A DNA stretch of 64,000 bases from Gammaproteobacteria bacterium (GCA_002711845.1 PASF01000001.1:62001-126000), one strand, 5' to 3'. Positions 29,097 to 42,156 are shown, counted from the first letter of the stretch. Program-made: numbers and translations. The notes: generated by a model not told the origin, from the sequence alone.

Positions 29097-29876
29097 ATGG
29101 CACTGGCAAAGCGCATCATACCCTGTCTGGACTGCGACAAGGGACGCGTGGTCAAAGGCGTCAAGTTTCTTGATATCCGTGATGCCGGCGATCCGGTTGA
29201 AGTGGCCAAACGTTACAGTGACGCCGGCGCCGACGAAATTACCTTTCTGGATATCACCGCGTCCAGCGAAGGGCGCGAAACCACGGTCAAGACGGTTGAA
29301 GCAATTGCCAGTCAGGTGTTCATCCCGCTGACGGTGGGTGGTGGCATCCGCACCCTGGAGGATATCCGCACCATGCTCAATGCCGGTGCCGACAAAGTAT
29401 CCATCAACACCGCGGCGGTCACCAATCCCGAGTTTGTGCGTGAGGCCGCGCAGCGGTTCGGTTCCCAATGTATCGTGGTGGCGGTCGATGCCAAAAAGGT
29501 CAGCGCCGGGAACGAACCCGATCGCTGGGAGATCTTCACCCACGGTGGCCGTAATCCCACCGGCCTGGATGCCATTGACTGGGTCCGGCGCATGGTCAGT
29601 TATGGCGCCGGTGAAATCCTGCTCACCAGCATGGATCGCGACGGCACTAAAATCGGTTTTGATCTGGCCCTGAACCGCGCAGTCAGCGACGCCGTTGATG
29701 TGCCGGTGATAGCCTCCGGTGGCGTCGGTAACCTGCAGCACCTGGTTGATGGTGTGCTTGACGGTGGCGCCGATGCGGTGCTGGCGGCCAGCATTTTCCA
29801 TTTTGGTGAGTTCAGTATCCCGCAGGCCAAGCAGTATATGGCCGAGCAGGGCATTACCATGCGCCTGGATATCTGA
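29097..29876 (+). CDS. hisF: Imidazole glycerol phosphate synthase, cyclase subunit HisF
   Basis: 259 residues, a TIM barrel related to HisA. The catalytic aspartates are D12 in [15 protein letters not shown] and the one in [11 protein letters not shown]. Loops [13 protein letters not shown] and [13 protein letters not shown] bind phosphate. It uses ammonia from HisH to close the imidazole ring. Last gene of the hisBHAF set; hisI/E are not in the window. Confidence 0.98.
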   Translation: MALAKRIIPCLDCDKGRVVKGVKFLDIRDAGDPVEVAKRYSDAGADEITFLDITASSEGRETTVKTVEAIASQVFIPLTVGGGIRTLEDIRTMLNAGADKVSINTAAVTNPEFVREAAQRFGSQCIVVAVDAKKVSAGNEPDRWEIFTHGGRNPTGLDAIDWVRRMVSYGAGEILLTSMDRDGTKIGFDLALNRAVSDAVDVPVIASGGVGNLQHLVDGVLDGGADAVLAASIFHFGEFSIPQAKQYMAEQGITMRLDI

Positions 29877-29881
29877 CAGCG

Positions 29882-29958
29882 CGTTGTAAAACTACCTTCG
29901 TTGCCAATCCTTCGTTAAAAATGGCCTCGACTTGGCGGCCTCGCCAACGTTTTACAAC
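29882..29958. repeat. Long stem-loop after hisF
   Basis: GTTGTAAAAC at 29883-29892 is exactly complementary to GTTTTACAAC at 29949-29958, and inside CGTTG (29899-29903) pairs with CAACG (29945-29949). A 50-base internal section, TTCGTTAAAAATGGCC and following, separates the arms. No T-run follows. It fills most of the gap before putA. Confidence 0.6.
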
Positions 29959-30008
29959 ACCCTGTATCAACTTTCTGTATTAGGTTTCTCTATCAGGTTG
30001 TTGTTGCG

Positions 30009-30020
30009 GGGAACGTTCCC
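30009..30020. promoter_or_regulatory. 12-bp perfect palindrome, possible putA operator
   Basis: GGGAACGTTCCC lies 45 bases before the preferred putA start, in the expected 5' leader. PutA here lacks the N-terminal DNA-binding domain of enterobacterial PutA, so a separate regulator would be needed and this is one candidate site. No regulator gene is adjacent. Inference only. Confidence 0.35.
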
Positions 30021-30064
30021 GGATGAGTAAAGTAGGGTTTTGGATTTCCGTCAGGAGGTTCACC

Positions 30065-33144
<3,080 letters not shown>

Positions 33145-33148
<4 letters not shown>

Positions 33149-34140
33149 GGCTGCCTGAGCAGGGCGGAGGCCGGTACCAGCGTAATGCTGTGCGCGGGCA
33201 ACTGGGTGATGGCCTGTTCCAGGTAGTCCAGCGTCTCGGGGTAGGGGTGGCCGATGGCCACAGCAAAGCCCAGCTGCTGCGCGATCGCCACGGCTCGCTG
33301 GAACTCGCGATCGATAGCCTCCGGGGTGGCTTCGTTATCAAGGAATACATGGCGCTTCAGTGCCGGCACCTGGTTGTCGATGGCTATCTTTTCCGCCACG
33401 CTCTTGCCGGTGGTCATGCTGTCGACAAAAAACAGGCCTTGCGCTTTCAGTTCCCGCATCACCCATTGCATGGGCTGCTCTGCCGCCGTCAATTCACTGC
33501 CGGTATGATTGTTGACGCCGACCACGTGCGGGATGTCAGCGATCGCCGCGCGCAGTGTACGGACAAATTCTTCCTCGGGCAGTGCCAGCGTGAGTCCACC
33601 TTCGCCTAGCGCCATGCCTGCCAGGTTGCTCATCGGTGCGTGCAGCATGACTTCCTTGCCGGCGTCATGTGCCATCCGGGCCAGCGCCTGGCCATGCGGC
33701 GTGAACGGCAGTACGGCATAGGTGACAGCGCCCGGCAGCTTGACTGCTCGTTCACCGGCCTCGGCGCTGTAGCCGATGTCATCCAGTATGATCGCCAGCC
33801 GGTTGCTGTTCATGAGCGTGGCGCTGGTGTCAGCCTGCATGGCTTCGGAGCGGATAGCGCCCGTGCTGGCCTCCGGCTCTGCAGGTGTCACCGGCAATGT
33901 GTCTTCATCGGCGACCACGACGGCCCTGTCAGTGTCTGTCACCTGGTCGCGAGTGGCGCTGACCGAATCGACTTCACTGCCGCCGGCGACAGCCACCAGC
34001 AACACCAGGCCCAGCAGCAGCGCCGCAGCCAGCGCGATATGTGTGTTGCCAGGTTGCGCCGCAAATCCGCGCCAGGCCTGTCTGGCCCTGTCGAGATGGA
34101 CGCCGATCGGGGAGGTTTTAGAGTCGTGACGGATTCTCAT
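33145..34140 (-). CDS. yibQ: YibQ, divergent polysaccharide deacetylase family protein
   Basis: 331 residues. One N-terminal membrane segment (HIALAAALLLGLVLLVAVAGG), a variable acidic linker to about residue 108, then the domain starting RLAIILDDIGYSAEAGE. Motifs are VMLHAPMSNL, VGVNNHTGSELT, GLFFVDSMTTGKSVAEK, and IGHPYPETLDYLEQ. Relatives sit beside envC in many gammaproteobacteria. A role in peptidoglycan or polysaccharide processing is assumed but enzymatic activity is unproven. Its start overlaps the ctpA stop by 4 bases and its stop overlaps the putA stop. Confidence 0.9.
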
Positions 34141-35630
34141 TCGCTGTCCTGACGTCGCTGGCGCCCGCTTTCCATGATGTGCCAGCCCTTGAGCAGGGTC
34201 AGCGCCTCATTCAGCTGATAGTCACTGACTACGACCTGTTCCGAACTGGTAATGGGAGTACGGGCGCTGATGTCAGTATTGATGCCGTTTGCTTCGTCGG
34301 TAGTGTTTATCGCGTCGGTGCCGGGCAGATGGCCTTCCAGGTCACGCTCGGAATACACACCACGACGTGGCAGGCGACGCGTGACCAGCGCTTCATCAAC
34401 AACGATATCCGGCTCTATGCCCTGCGCCTGAATGGAGCGTCCGGACGGCGTAAAGTAGCGAGAGGTCGTCAGTTTCAGCGCCCGTTCATTGTTCAGGGGC
34501 AGCACGGACTGTACCGAGCCTTTGCCAAAACTGCGGGTGCCCATGATCACTGCCCGGCCCTGATCCTGCAGAGCGCCGGCGACAATTTCTGCGGCAGAGG
34601 CGGAGCCGGTGTTGATCAGTACCACCATCGGCACCCCTGCGCTGGGATCCTCTGGCGTGGCGTAATAGTTGCCGTCAGAATCATCAAAGCGGCCTTCGGT
34701 ATACACAATCTGGCCGCTGGTCACGAAGGCATCAACGACCTGCACCGATGCCTGCAGGACACCGCCCGGATTATTGCGCAGGTCCAGCACCAGGCCGTTC
34801 AGCGGCTCACTGGCGGCCCTGATTTCTGCCAGCGCGTTGACGACCTCGCGGCCGGTGTTGATGCGGAACTGGGCAATGCGCAGATAGGCAAAACCGGGCT
34901 CCAGCATGCGATGACGGACGCTGGTGGCAGAAATGATTTCACGGGTCAGGGTCAGGTCAATGGGTTCCGATTCGGTATCGCGCATCAGCGTAATATCAAC
35001 CGTGCTGCCAGGTTCGCCACGCAGCAACTCGACGGCATCGTTGATCAGCATGTCGCGCACCGGCCTGCCATTGATTTCCACTATCAGGTCGCCGGGCATG
35101 ACCCCTGCTCTGGCAGCGGGCGTGTCGTCAACGGGCGTGATGACTTTGATGTAACCGTCCTCTTCACCCACTTCAATGCCCAGGCCGCCGAACTCGCCCT
35201 CGGTGCTTTCCTGCAGATTGTCGTAATCGTCGGCGCTCAGGTAGGCCGAGTGCGGATCCAGGCCGGCAAGCATGCCGCGGATGGCGTAGTCGATCAGCGT
35301 TCGGTCATCAATGTCTGACACGTAGGCGGTGCGGATGGCTTCCAGTGCCTCGGCAAACAGCCTGACCTCTTCGATGGGCAACGGCCTGATAGTGTTGTCG
35401 GCGCTGATGTTGTTGGTAGCCTCTGCCTGCACAGCTGGCTCAAGTTCGTCCTGCGTGATGACGTTCAGGTCAGCATCAGGCGCCTGTTGTGCCATCGAGA
35501 AATGGGCATGGCCCAGGCCGCTGATCATCATGGTCAGCACCAGCAGGTGCCGGCAGACGCGGCGGGCCAGTGGGTCATGGCAGGGGCAATGCTGCGTGCC
35601 TGGCTCGCGGGTAATGTTGGGTGACGACAT
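34137..35630 (-). CDS. ctpA: Carboxy-terminal processing protease CtpA (S41 family)
   Basis: 497 residues from ATG 35628-35630 with AGGAG 5 bases upstream; an upstream start at 35681 is less likely. A hydrophobic signal (HLLVLTMMISGLGHAHFSMAQ) is followed by the S41 N-terminal helical region, a PDZ domain (YIKVITPVDDTPAARAGV and GDLIVEINGRPV), and the protease core with the serine in NTGSASAAEIVAGAL and the lysine in RSFGKGSVQSV. Such proteases trim periplasmic peptidoglycan hydrolases and lipoproteins. Placement between envC and yibQ matches cell-wall function, as in Pseudomonas. An Asn/Thr-rich stretch near the C-terminus is not part of the family core. Confidence 0.93.
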   Translation of the reverse strand: MSSPNITREPGTQHCPCHDPLARRVCRHLLVLTMMISGLGHAHFSMAQQAPDADLNVITQDELEPAVQAEATNNISADNTIRPLPIEEVRLFAEALEAIRTAYVSDIDDRTLIDYAIRGMLAGLDPHSAYLSADDYDNLQESTEGEFGGLGIEVGEEDGYIKVITPVDDTPAARAGVMPGDLIVEINGRPVRDMLINDAVELLRGEPGSTVDITLMRDTESEPIDLTLTREIISATSVRHRMLEPGFAYLRIAQFRINTGREVVNALAEIRAASEPLNGLVLDLRNNPGGVLQASVQVVDAFVTSGQIVYTEGRFDDSDGNYYATPEDPSAGVPMVVLINTGSASAAEIVAGALQDQGRAVIMGTRSFGKGSVQSVLPLNNERALKLTTSRYFTPSGRSIQAQGIEPDIVVDEALVTRRLPRRGVYSERDLEGHLPGTDAINTTDEANGINTDISARTPITSSEQVVVSDYQLNEALTLLKGWHIMESGRQRRQDSE

Positions 35631-35738
35631 GTGTACTCCTGCGATCTTGTGGTTACAGGTTAAGACCGGTCTGGTCGGCATTCTATGCGCTTGCGCCGGC
35701 GCTGGGTAGCAAATGATGACCCTCCAGTCAGCGGACTC

Positions 35739-35846
35739 TCATTCAGCAGCGGGCGCTCATTCAGCAGCGGACTCTCATTCAGCAGCGGGCGCTCATTCAG
35801 CAGCGGACTCTCATTCAGCTGCGGGCGCTCATTCAGCTGCGGGCGC
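35739..35846 (-). repeat. 18-bp tandem repeat across the envC stop codon (6 copies)
   Basis: Six contiguous 18-bp units. Read with envC, each encodes Ala-Pro-Ala-Ala-Glu-stop or Glu-Ser-Ala-Ala-Glu-stop. The first unit (829-846 of the 35,000 block) holds the true stop; the other five repeat the stop in the same frame. Two alternate unit types (GGGCGC and GGACTC endings) show that pairs were duplicated. A 14-base partial copy precedes it on the left. Confidence 0.92.
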
Positions 35847-37013
35847 TAGCCAGTCCTGCGGATTCAGCGTCCGGCTGCTTTGCCTGATCTCAAAATACAG
35901 GCCCGGTGCGCCATTGCCGGCATCGCTGCCCGACAGTGCCAGGGCCTCCCCGCGATTTACCCAGTCCCCGGTCTGCTTGGTGAAACCCTGCACGTGGGCA
36001 TAAAGGCTGATGTAGCTGTTGCCATGGTCAACCACGATCAGGTTGCCGGAGCCGCGAAGCCAGTCGGCGAACACGACCCGCCCATTGTGCACGGCCCGGA
36101 CGCTACTGCCAGCATCGCTGCTGATGATAATGCCCTGGCGCTGCAGGCTGCCGCCATAACGCTCGCCAAAGCGGGCCAGCAGCGCCCCGGTGACCGGCCA
36201 CGGCAGCTGGCCTTGTGCATCGGCAAACGGCGCAGCATCTTCAGGTGCGGGGATATCAACAATGATACGGTTGATCTCGTCGATCAGTTCCTGCAGGTGG
36301 GCGCGGTCGGCAAGCAACTGCTCAAGCTCGTTGCGGCGGGTTGCCATGTCGGCATTAAGGCTGGCGATCAGTCGGGTGCGCGCCTGCTGGCTGCTCTGCA
36401 GCTCCTCGCGCTGTGAGGCCAGAGCGGCATTGGTCGCGGCCAGGGTGATCTGGGCCTGATCGATATCATCCCGGGTCTGTGCCAGTTCGTTCAGGGTTTG
36501 CCGGAAGCGGCGGATCTGTTGCAGGCGGTCTTCATTAAACGCCTCAAAATAGACCAGCATGCGCTGTGCGGTGGAGGGATCCTGCTGGGTCAGCAGCAGC
36601 TGCAGCTGACTGTCGCCGCCACTGACATAGCTGGCGTGTAGCGCACGGGCAACGATATCACGTTGTGTTTCGCTGTCAGCCAGCAGGGTGTCGCGCTGCT
36701 GGCTCAGGTCTGCCAGTTGCTGGTCCAGGCGGCTGATGTCCTGCTGATTGTTGGCAATATCCTGATTGATGCGGTCGATGCGCTGATTCAGCTCGCTGAG
36801 CGCAGCTTCCTCGCTGGATCGCTGGCGACGCGCCTGTTGCAGCCAGGATTCGATCTGGCCAATGGTGTCGTTGACGGCTGCGAGCCGCGCCTCGGTTTCC
36901 TCACTGTCCTGCCCCCGGACCGGGACGGGCAGCATCAGCGTCAGCATCAGCGGCAGGGCAAGCAGCAGGCCCGGTCGCCGGGCATGGGTGAGATGCGCAG
37001 CGAGGACGGTCAT
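35829..37013 (-). CDS. envC: Murein hydrolase activator EnvC
   Basis: 394 residues. The signal peptide ([21 protein letters not shown]) is followed by a long coiled coil (about residues 36-245, rich in Gln, Asp and Leu) and a degenerate LytM/M23 domain from about 275. LytM motifs are [40 protein letters not shown], and SLYAHVQGF. As in E. coli EnvC, the zinc ligands look incomplete, so it probably activates amidases AmiA/AmiB instead of cutting peptidoglycan. It overlaps gpmI by 4 bases and its 3' end is part of an 18-bp tandem repeat. Confidence 0.94.
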   Translation of the reverse strand: MTVLAAHLTHARRPGLLLALPLMLTLMLPVPVRGQDSEETEARLAAVNDTIGQIESWLQQARRQRSSEEAALSELNQRIDRINQDIANNQQDISRLDQQLADLSQQRDTLLADSETQRDIVARALHASYVSGGDSQLQLLLTQQDPSTAQRMLVYFEAFNEDRLQQIRRFRQTLNELAQTRDDIDQAQITLAATNAALASQREELQSSQQARTRLIASLNADMATRRNELEQLLADRAHLQELIDEINRIIVDIPAPEDAAPFADAQGQLPWPVTGALLARFGERYGGSLQRQGIIISSDAGSSVRAVHNGRVVFADWLRGSGNLIVVDHGNSYISLYAHVQGFTKQTGDWVNRGEALALSGSDAGNGAPGLYFEIRQSSRTLNPQDWLAPAAE

Positions 37014-38554
37014 GGCGCCATCAGCACATGGCCGGTCATTTCCGCCGGCACCTCCATGTCCATGAGCTTGAGCAGAGTGGGGGCGATGTCAGACAGCGCC
37101 CCTTCCTGCGTGAAACGCCACGGACGCTCGCCAACGTAAACCAGCGGCACCGGGCCGCTGGTGTGCGAGGTCAGGGCCTGGCCGGAATCGGCATCCATCA
37201 TCTGCTCAACATTGCCGTGATCGGCCGTGATCAGACATTGGCCGCCGGTGTCACGGATGGCTGCCATCAGCCGGCCCAGGCACACATCCAGTGTTTCCAC
37301 GGCCTTGACGGCCGCGTCAAAGCTGCCGGTGTGGCCGACCATGTCGCCATTGGCATAGTTGCAGATAATGGCGTCGTATTTGCCTGAGCGGATGGCCTCG
37401 TCCAGTTTGTCGGTCACTTCCGGCGCGCTCATCTCCGGTTTCAGGTCGTAGGTGGCAACATCCGGCGATGGCACCAGAATACGCTCTTCGCCTTCATACG
37501 GCTGTTCCCGACCGCCACTGAAAAAGAAGGTGACGTGTGCGTATTTTTCGGTTTCGGCGATGCGCAGTTGCGTGCGGCCCTGGCTGGCCAGGTACTCGCC
37601 CAGGCTGTTGTGCAGCGTTTGGGGTGGGTAGGCACAGTTGGCATAACGATTCAGATCGGCAGAGTATTCGGTCAGCATGACAAATTCTGCCAGCCTGGGC
37701 GTCGACTTGCGCTGGAAGCCGTCAAAAGCCGGGTCGACAAAGGCATGGGCCAGCTGTCGGGCACGATCGGCGCGGAAATTCATGAACACCAGGCTGTCGC
37801 CATCAGCGACGGGCACTGCATCACCAATTCGGGTGGCTTTGACAAACTCATCGTCTTCGTCGCGCGCGTAGGCCTCGTCCAGCGCATCTTCGACCGAGTC
37901 CGCCTGGTACTGCGATTCGCCCAGCGTGATCAGGTCATAGGCGCTTTGCATGCGATCCCAGCGCTTGTCCCGGTCCATGGCAAAATACCGGCCGACCACT
38001 GACACGATACGGCCCAGGCCGGCATCGCGCAGGGCTTTTTCGGTTTTCAGCAATGACGCCATGGCACTGCGCGGTGGCATGTCCCGGCCATCCAGGAAGG
38101 CATGCACATACACCTGTTTGACGCCGGCATCCTGTGCCAGCCTGATCATGGCCAGAATATGGTTTTCGTGGCTGTGGATGCCGCCGGGCGACAGCAGGCC
38201 CATGATGTGCAGGGCCTTCCCATTGCTGGCTGCCGTGCGGGCGGCGTTGGCCAGCACGGTGTTGTTGAAGAAGTCACCGGTCTCGATGGCCTTGTCGATC
38301 ATGGTCAGGCTCTGGTACACGACGCGACCGGCGCCCAGATTCATGTGGCCGACTTCCGAGTTGCCCATCTGTCCGCTGGGCAGACCCACGTCGATGCCCG
38401 AGGTGGTAATCAGGGTATGCGGACATTCACGCCAGAGCTGGTCCCAGACCGGCGTGTTGGCGGCGGCAATGGCGTTGGAGTCGGTGTCTTCGCGATATCC
38501 CCAGCCATCCAGAATCAGTAGCAGGGCTGTGCGACGAGGTGTGGTAGCGGTCAT
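37010..38554 (-). CDS. gpmI: 2,3-bisphosphoglycerate-independent phosphoglycerate mutase
   Basis: 514 residues. It interconverts 3- and 2-phosphoglycerate in glycolysis and gluconeogenesis using two manganese ions. Metal and active-site motifs are [13 protein letters not shown], the phosphoserine S66 in [44 protein letters not shown] and [11 protein letters not shown]. It heads gpmI-envC-ctpA-yibQ, the same order as in Pseudomonas, with a 4-base overlap into envC. Confidence 0.98.
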   Translation of the reverse strand: MTATTPRRTALLLILDGWGYREDTDSNAIAAANTPVWDQLWRECPHTLITTSGIDVGLPSGQMGNSEVGHMNLGAGRVVYQSLTMIDKAIETGDFFNNTVLANAARTAASNGKALHIMGLLSPGGIHSHENHILAMIRLAQDAGVKQVYVHAFLDGRDMPPRSAMASLLKTEKALRDAGLGRIVSVVGRYFAMDRDKRWDRMQSAYDLITLGESQYQADSVEDALDEAYARDEDDEFVKATRIGDAVPVADGDSLVFMNFRADRARQLAHAFVDPAFDGFQRKSTPRLAEFVMLTEYSADLNRYANCAYPPQTLHNSLGEYLASQGRTQLRIAETEKYAHVTFFFSGGREQPYEGEERILVPSPDVATYDLKPEMSAPEVTDKLDEAIRSGKYDAIICNYANGDMVGHTGSFDAAVKAVETLDVCLGRLMAAIRDTGGQCLITADHGNVEQMMDADSGQALTSHTSGPVPLVYVGERPWRFTQEGALSDIAPTLLKLMDMEVPAEMTGHVLMAP

Positions 38555-38718
38555 GAATAATAACTTCCCGTGGGTTGGCCTGGTGCTTTAAAAGCCCGTA
38601 TTATCGCGGAAATGCGGGCAAAGTACCATTGCCGGCCGCAGCCGTGTATACTTCGCAGCCTTGCAACTGCGTAACACCGCATTGATACCATATCAGGATA
38701 TTCAGGGCTTTAGACGTC

Positions 38719-39405
38719 ATGGAGCAGTATTTAGAATTTATCGGTAATAATCTGATACTTGTGGGTATCTGGATTGCGCTGGCGCTGGCGTTGATTTTTC
38801 ATCGCAGCAAGACTGGCGCCCAGGCGGTTGGGCCGCAGCAGGCGGTCATGCTGATCAATCGCAATGACGGCGTCGTGCTCGATATCCGAGACAAAAAGGA
38901 CTATGACACCGGGCATATCGTGGACTCGGTGCACATTCCGCATACCAAGCTCAGTGCCCAGCTTGATGAGCTGGAAAAACTGAAATCCCGGCCCATCATT
39001 GTGGTCTGCAAGATGGGGCAGCATTCGGGAGACGCCTGCAAGATCCTGCGCAGCGCCGGATTTGAGCAGGTGGTGCGGTTGCGCGGCGGCATGGCCGAGT
39101 GGCGCGCGCAGAATCTGCCCTTGATTCAAAAGGCGGACAAAGGCAAAAGTGCTGAGAAAAAAGCAGAAAAAGGCAAAACCGGTAAGCCCAGGCCGAAAAA
39201 AAGTCGCAAATCTGCGGCGCCCGTTGCAGCTGAGTCAGCCTCGCTCGAGAACACCGGCGTGACGGATGAGGCGGTATCGACCGAGCCTGGCCAGACGGCG
39301 TCTGACCAGGTCGACGTGGCCGCCGGCCAGGAAAAACCTCAGCATAAGGAAGGCAAGCACGAAGAAGTGACGCAGGAAGAAGTCAAACAGGGCGACAAGC
39401 AATAA
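38719..39405 (+). CDS. YibN-like membrane-anchored rhodanese
   Basis: 228 residues. An N-terminal membrane segment (LILVGIWIALALALIF) is followed by a rhodanese domain: AVMLINRNDGVVLDIRDKKDYDTGHI and the active-site loop VVCKMGQHSG with the catalytic cysteine. From about residue 135 a long Lys/Glu/Ala/Gln-rich low-complexity tail follows (KGKSAEKKAEKGK), which is an extension beyond E. coli YibN. It lies just before secB, as yibN does; the grxC gene normally between them is missing. Confidence 0.88.
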   Translation: MEQYLEFIGNNLILVGIWIALALALIFHRSKTGAQAVGPQQAVMLINRNDGVVLDIRDKKDYDTGHIVDSVHIPHTKLSAQLDELEKLKSRPIIVVCKMGQHSGDACKILRSAGFEQVVRLRGGMAEWRAQNLPLIQKADKGKSAEKKAEKGKTGKPRPKKSRKSAAPVAAESASLENTGVTDEAVSTEPGQTASDQVDVAAGQEKPQHKEGKHEEVTQEEVKQGDKQ

Positions 39406-39462
39406 CGTAAGGCAAGTATTCAATTTTCATAAACGACAAAACGCAAGAGAGACTGTTTTATC

Positions 39463-39969
39463 ATGGCAGAGAACGAGAACAACCAGAATGGTAACGCGGC
39501 CGCCGCCCAGGGCGACCAGCAACAGGGTCCGATGTTTGCACTGCAGCGCATCTATCTGAAGGACACCTCTTTCGAATCCCCCAAAAGCCCGGATGTATTC
39601 AAGGGTCAGTGGGCTCCCAAGATCACGTTTAACCTGAACACGAGCAATGAAAAGCTGGCCGACGGCGTTTACAACGTGGTATTGCGCCTGACGATCGAAG
39701 CCAAGCAGGAAGAGACCATTGCCTTCCTGGTTGAAGTTCAGCAGGCCGGTATTTTCACACTGGATCGTTTCAACGAAGCAGACCTGGAACGTGCGCTGGC
39801 CACTGTATGCCCGAACATCCTGTTCCCGTATGCACGTGAAACCATCGATGCTCTGGTTGTGCGCGGCAGCTTCCCACCCGTGATGCTGGCGCCGGTCAAT
39901 TTTGATGCGGTCTATGCGCAGTCAAAGGCCCAGAAAGAGCAGCAAGGCGAGGCTGCGCCTCAGGCATAA
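39463..39969 (+). CDS. secB: Protein-export chaperone SecB
   Basis: 168 residues. It holds unfolded preproteins and delivers them to SecA. Signatures are MFALQRIYLKDTSFESPKSP, VLRLTIEAKQEETIAFLVEVQQAGIF, and the long helix PYARETIDALVVRGSFPPVMLAPVNFD. The acidic N-terminus (ENENNQNGNAAAAQGDQQQG) and the Gln/Ala tail are normal in this group. AGAGAG lies upstream of the start. Confidence 0.98.
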   Translation: MAENENNQNGNAAAAQGDQQQGPMFALQRIYLKDTSFESPKSPDVFKGQWAPKITFNLNTSNEKLADGVYNVVLRLTIEAKQEETIAFLVEVQQAGIFTLDRFNEADLERALATVCPNILFPYARETIDALVVRGSFPPVMLAPVNFDAVYAQSKAQKEQQGEAAPQA

Positions 39970-40009
39970 CACCGGCTGCAGTGGCCCCGGGAGGTTGATC
40001 TCGGGGCTG

Positions 40010-40474
40010 CTAGCGCAAACCCGGGAAACCGGTCTGCCGTAATGCCTCATACAGGCCAATCGCCACGGAATTGGACAAATTCAGGCTGCGGCTGTTGCTC
40101 TGCATGGGGATGCGCAGGCATTGCGTCTGCGGCAGGCTGTCCCTGATATCGGCCGGCAGGCCACGTGTTTCCGGCCCGAATAACAATCCATCCCCAGCCT
40201 GGTAGCGTACCTGGCTGTAATCAAGTGTGGCTTTGGTGGTAAACGCCAGCAGTCGTTGCACGTTCGCTTCGCTGGTGAAGTGCTGCCAGCTCTTCCAGTT
40301 TTGCACCTGACTCAGCGCGTGATAATCCAGGCCCGCGCGTCGCACACTTTTTTCGTTCAAATCAAACCCCAGAGGCTCGATCAGATGCAGGCAGGCTCCG
40401 GTATTGGCGGCTAAGCGAATGATATTACCGGTATTGGGCGGGATCTCGGGCTGATATAACACGATATGTATCAA
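40010..40474 (-). CDS. trmL: tRNA (cytidine(34)-2'-O)-methyltransferase TrmL
   Basis: 154 residues from TTG 40472-40474, giving MIHIVLYQPEIPPNTGNIIR, the exact family start; the open frame extends 26 codons upstream with unrelated sequence. SPOUT motifs are PLGFDLNEKSVRRAGLDYH, FGPETRGLP and IPMQSNSRSLNLSNSVAIGLYEALRQ. It methylates the wobble base of tRNA-Leu isoacceptors using S-adenosylmethionine. The start was chosen by homology; no clear ribosome binding site is visible. Convergent with secB. Confidence 0.93.
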   Translation of the reverse strand: MIHIVLYQPEIPPNTGNIIRLAANTGACLHLIEPLGFDLNEKSVRRAGLDYHALSQVQNWKSWQHFTSEANVQRLLAFTTKATLDYSQVRYQAGDGLLFGPETRGLPADIRDSLPQTQCLRIPMQSNSRSLNLSNSVAIGLYEALRQTGFPGLR

Positions 40475-40603
40475 GAGGGGATTCTGTCTAAACAGTGAAT
40501 TCGACCCCAAATATACCCCTGAAGCCGGTACTTTGCTATAGAATCTGGCCACTTAAGCTTTATAATTCAACGATTTTGAGTACTTGGAAAAAGGGGACGC
40601 TTT
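40475..40603 (+). promoter_or_regulatory. Intergenic region upstream of the MSHA operon
   Basis: A perfect TATAAT lies at 40561-40566, 38 bases before mshI, but there is no good -35 box at the right spacing, as in activator-dependent promoters. AAAAAGGGGACG at 40586-40597 is half an arm of the GGGGACGGA repeat family and its GGGGA also serves as the mshI ribosome binding site. Confidence 0.4.
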
Positions 40604-41548
40604 TTGCTGGCATGGTTTGGGAACAAAAAGCGCGCAGAGGGTCTGGTCGGTCTGTCGATCAATGACCAGCGTATCGCGCTGGCTCACATCACGCGCAAGC
40701 GGGATGAGGTGTTTCTGGAGAACTGCGTCCGGCGCGAGATCACAGCAGCCACTTCACTGCACCAGCAATTGGCCGATACAGTGGCCGAGGCCGGACTTGC
40801 CGGCGCCGACTGCAGCTGTGTTCTGAGCCCGCGCGACTACAATATTTACCTGGTGGAAGCCCCTCAGGTGGCCGAAGATGAAGTCAGCGCCGCCGTGCGC
40901 TGGAAGATCAAGGATCTGCTGGACATGCCTGTGGATCAGGCGATTGTCGATGTTTTTGCCTTGCCGGAAGACGCGTTTCAAGGCCGCAGTAAAATGGTGT
41001 ATGCCGTGGCCGCATCCCGGGCGGCGGTGGAAGCGCTGATCAACACGGTGGATCGTGCTGGCCTTCAGCTGCAGACCATCGATATTCCGGAGCTGGCCAT
41101 GCGTAACATCAGTGCCCAGGTGATGGACGACAGGAACGGACTGGCGTTCATCTCGCTCAAGGAAAGTGGCAGTACCCTAAATATAAGCCGAAATGGCGAG
41201 CTGTATCTGACGCGCAAGATCAACACACCGGTCGGGCCCGATGCGCTCATGCAGGATGACTGGGAACTGGTGCGTGACCGACTGGCGCTGGAAATTCAGC
41301 GTTCACTGGATTATTACGAAAGCCAGATGGGGCAAAATCCCATCAGCCAGATCATGATCGCCCCCAGACTGAAGGATACCGAGTCGATGATGAACAGCCT
41401 GGGCGAAGCACTGGCAGCGCCTGTCGGCGTGCTTGATTACATTCATGAGCTGGCGTCACCGGATACGGTCACAGCGGAAATGAAAGGTGCCTGCATGATG
41501 GCCATAGGTGCCGGCCTGCGCTCCGACCTGGCGGGAGGTGCGCAGTAA
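40604..41548 (+). CDS. mshI: MSHA biogenesis protein MshI (PilM-like)
   Basis: 314 residues from TTG 40604, with GGGGA 6 bases upstream. The actin-like PilM fold is seen in GLVGLSINDQRIALAHI, the inner segment VRWKIKDLLDMPVDQAIVDVFALP, and LAFISLKESGSTLNISRNGELYLTR. It forms the cytoplasmic part of the pilus alignment complex and binds the N-terminus of the PilN-like protein encoded next. First gene of the MSHA operon. Confidence 0.9.
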   Translation: MLAWFGNKKRAEGLVGLSINDQRIALAHITRKRDEVFLENCVRREITAATSLHQQLADTVAEAGLAGADCSCVLSPRDYNIYLVEAPQVAEDEVSAAVRWKIKDLLDMPVDQAIVDVFALPEDAFQGRSKMVYAVAASRAAVEALINTVDRAGLQLQTIDIPELAMRNISAQVMDDRNGLAFISLKESGSTLNISRNGELYLTRKINTPVGPDALMQDDWELVRDRLALEIQRSLDYYESQMGQNPISQIMIAPRLKDTESMMNSLGEALAAPVGVLDYIHELASPDTVTAEMKGACMMAIGAGLRSDLAGGAQ

Positions 41549-42156
41549 TGGCGGCCACCACGCAACAGATCAACCTGCTACTGCCGGAGCTGCGCCCCCG
41601 TCGGGACTGGTTGACGGCATCAGGACTGGTGGCGGCAGTGGCGGTCGTCGCGGGTGTACTGCTCATCGCCGGTGCCTGGTTCGGCTGGCAGGCCGGGCAG
41701 TTAGAGGATGAACTGGCGAGCGCCCAGCAGGCGCTCGCAGAACAAAGCGCGCGCACCGAGGCGCTTGAGCGTGATGTTGCCGGTCGCGCGACTGATCGGG
41801 AATTACTTCGGGAGATGGAAACACGCGAGCAGCGGTTGGCACAAACGCGGGAGTTGTATGAATTCATGAGCACAACCTCCCTGGGCAATCTGACCGGGTA
41901 TTCAGAGCACCTCAAGGATTTATCGCGCGCGTCTTTCCAGGGTATCTGGCTGACGCAGTTCAGCATTGCCGGTGATGCGAGCAACGTTATCCTGCGGGGC
42001 AGTGCGCTGGAAGCGGCGATGTTGCCGGATTTTGTGGGTCGCCTGAGCATGGGCGACAGTGAGATTCGCAATCAACGCTTTAGCCGACTGACGTCAACCC
42101 GCACCCGGGGAACCACCGGTGAGCAGGTTTACGATTTTGTCCTGGAGACTAACTGA
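41548..42156 (+). CDS. PilN-like MSHA assembly protein
   Basis: 202 residues. The N-terminal QQINLLLPELRPRRDWLT matches the INLLP motif by which PilN docks PilM. One membrane segment (TASGLVAAVAVVAGVLLIAGAWFGW) is followed by a coiled coil and a PilN-like fold (LRGSALEAAMLPDFVGRL). It would be the inner-membrane partner of MshI and MshJ; some genomes call it MshI2. It shares one base with the mshI stop (TAATG) and its stop overlaps the next start (TGATG). Confidence 0.85.
   Translation: MAATTQQINLLLPELRPRRDWLTASGLVAAVAVVAGVLLIAGAWFGWQAGQLEDELASAQQALAEQSARTEALERDVAGRATDRELLREMETREQRLAQTRELYEFMSTTSLGNLTGYSEHLKDLSRASFQGIWLTQFSIAGDASNVILRGSALEAAMLPDFVGRLSMGDSEIRNQRFSRLTSTRTRGTTGEQVYDFVLETN

Noticed and set aside
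30023-30064. ATG 30023 as the putA start
   Set aside because: AGGAGG at 30053-30058 stands 6 bases before TTG 30065, whereas ATG 30023 has no ribosome binding site; the extra residues are not family-like.
35739-35846. CRISPR-like array
   Set aside because: Units are contiguous 18-bp repeats without spacers and overlap a gene's end; no cas genes are near.
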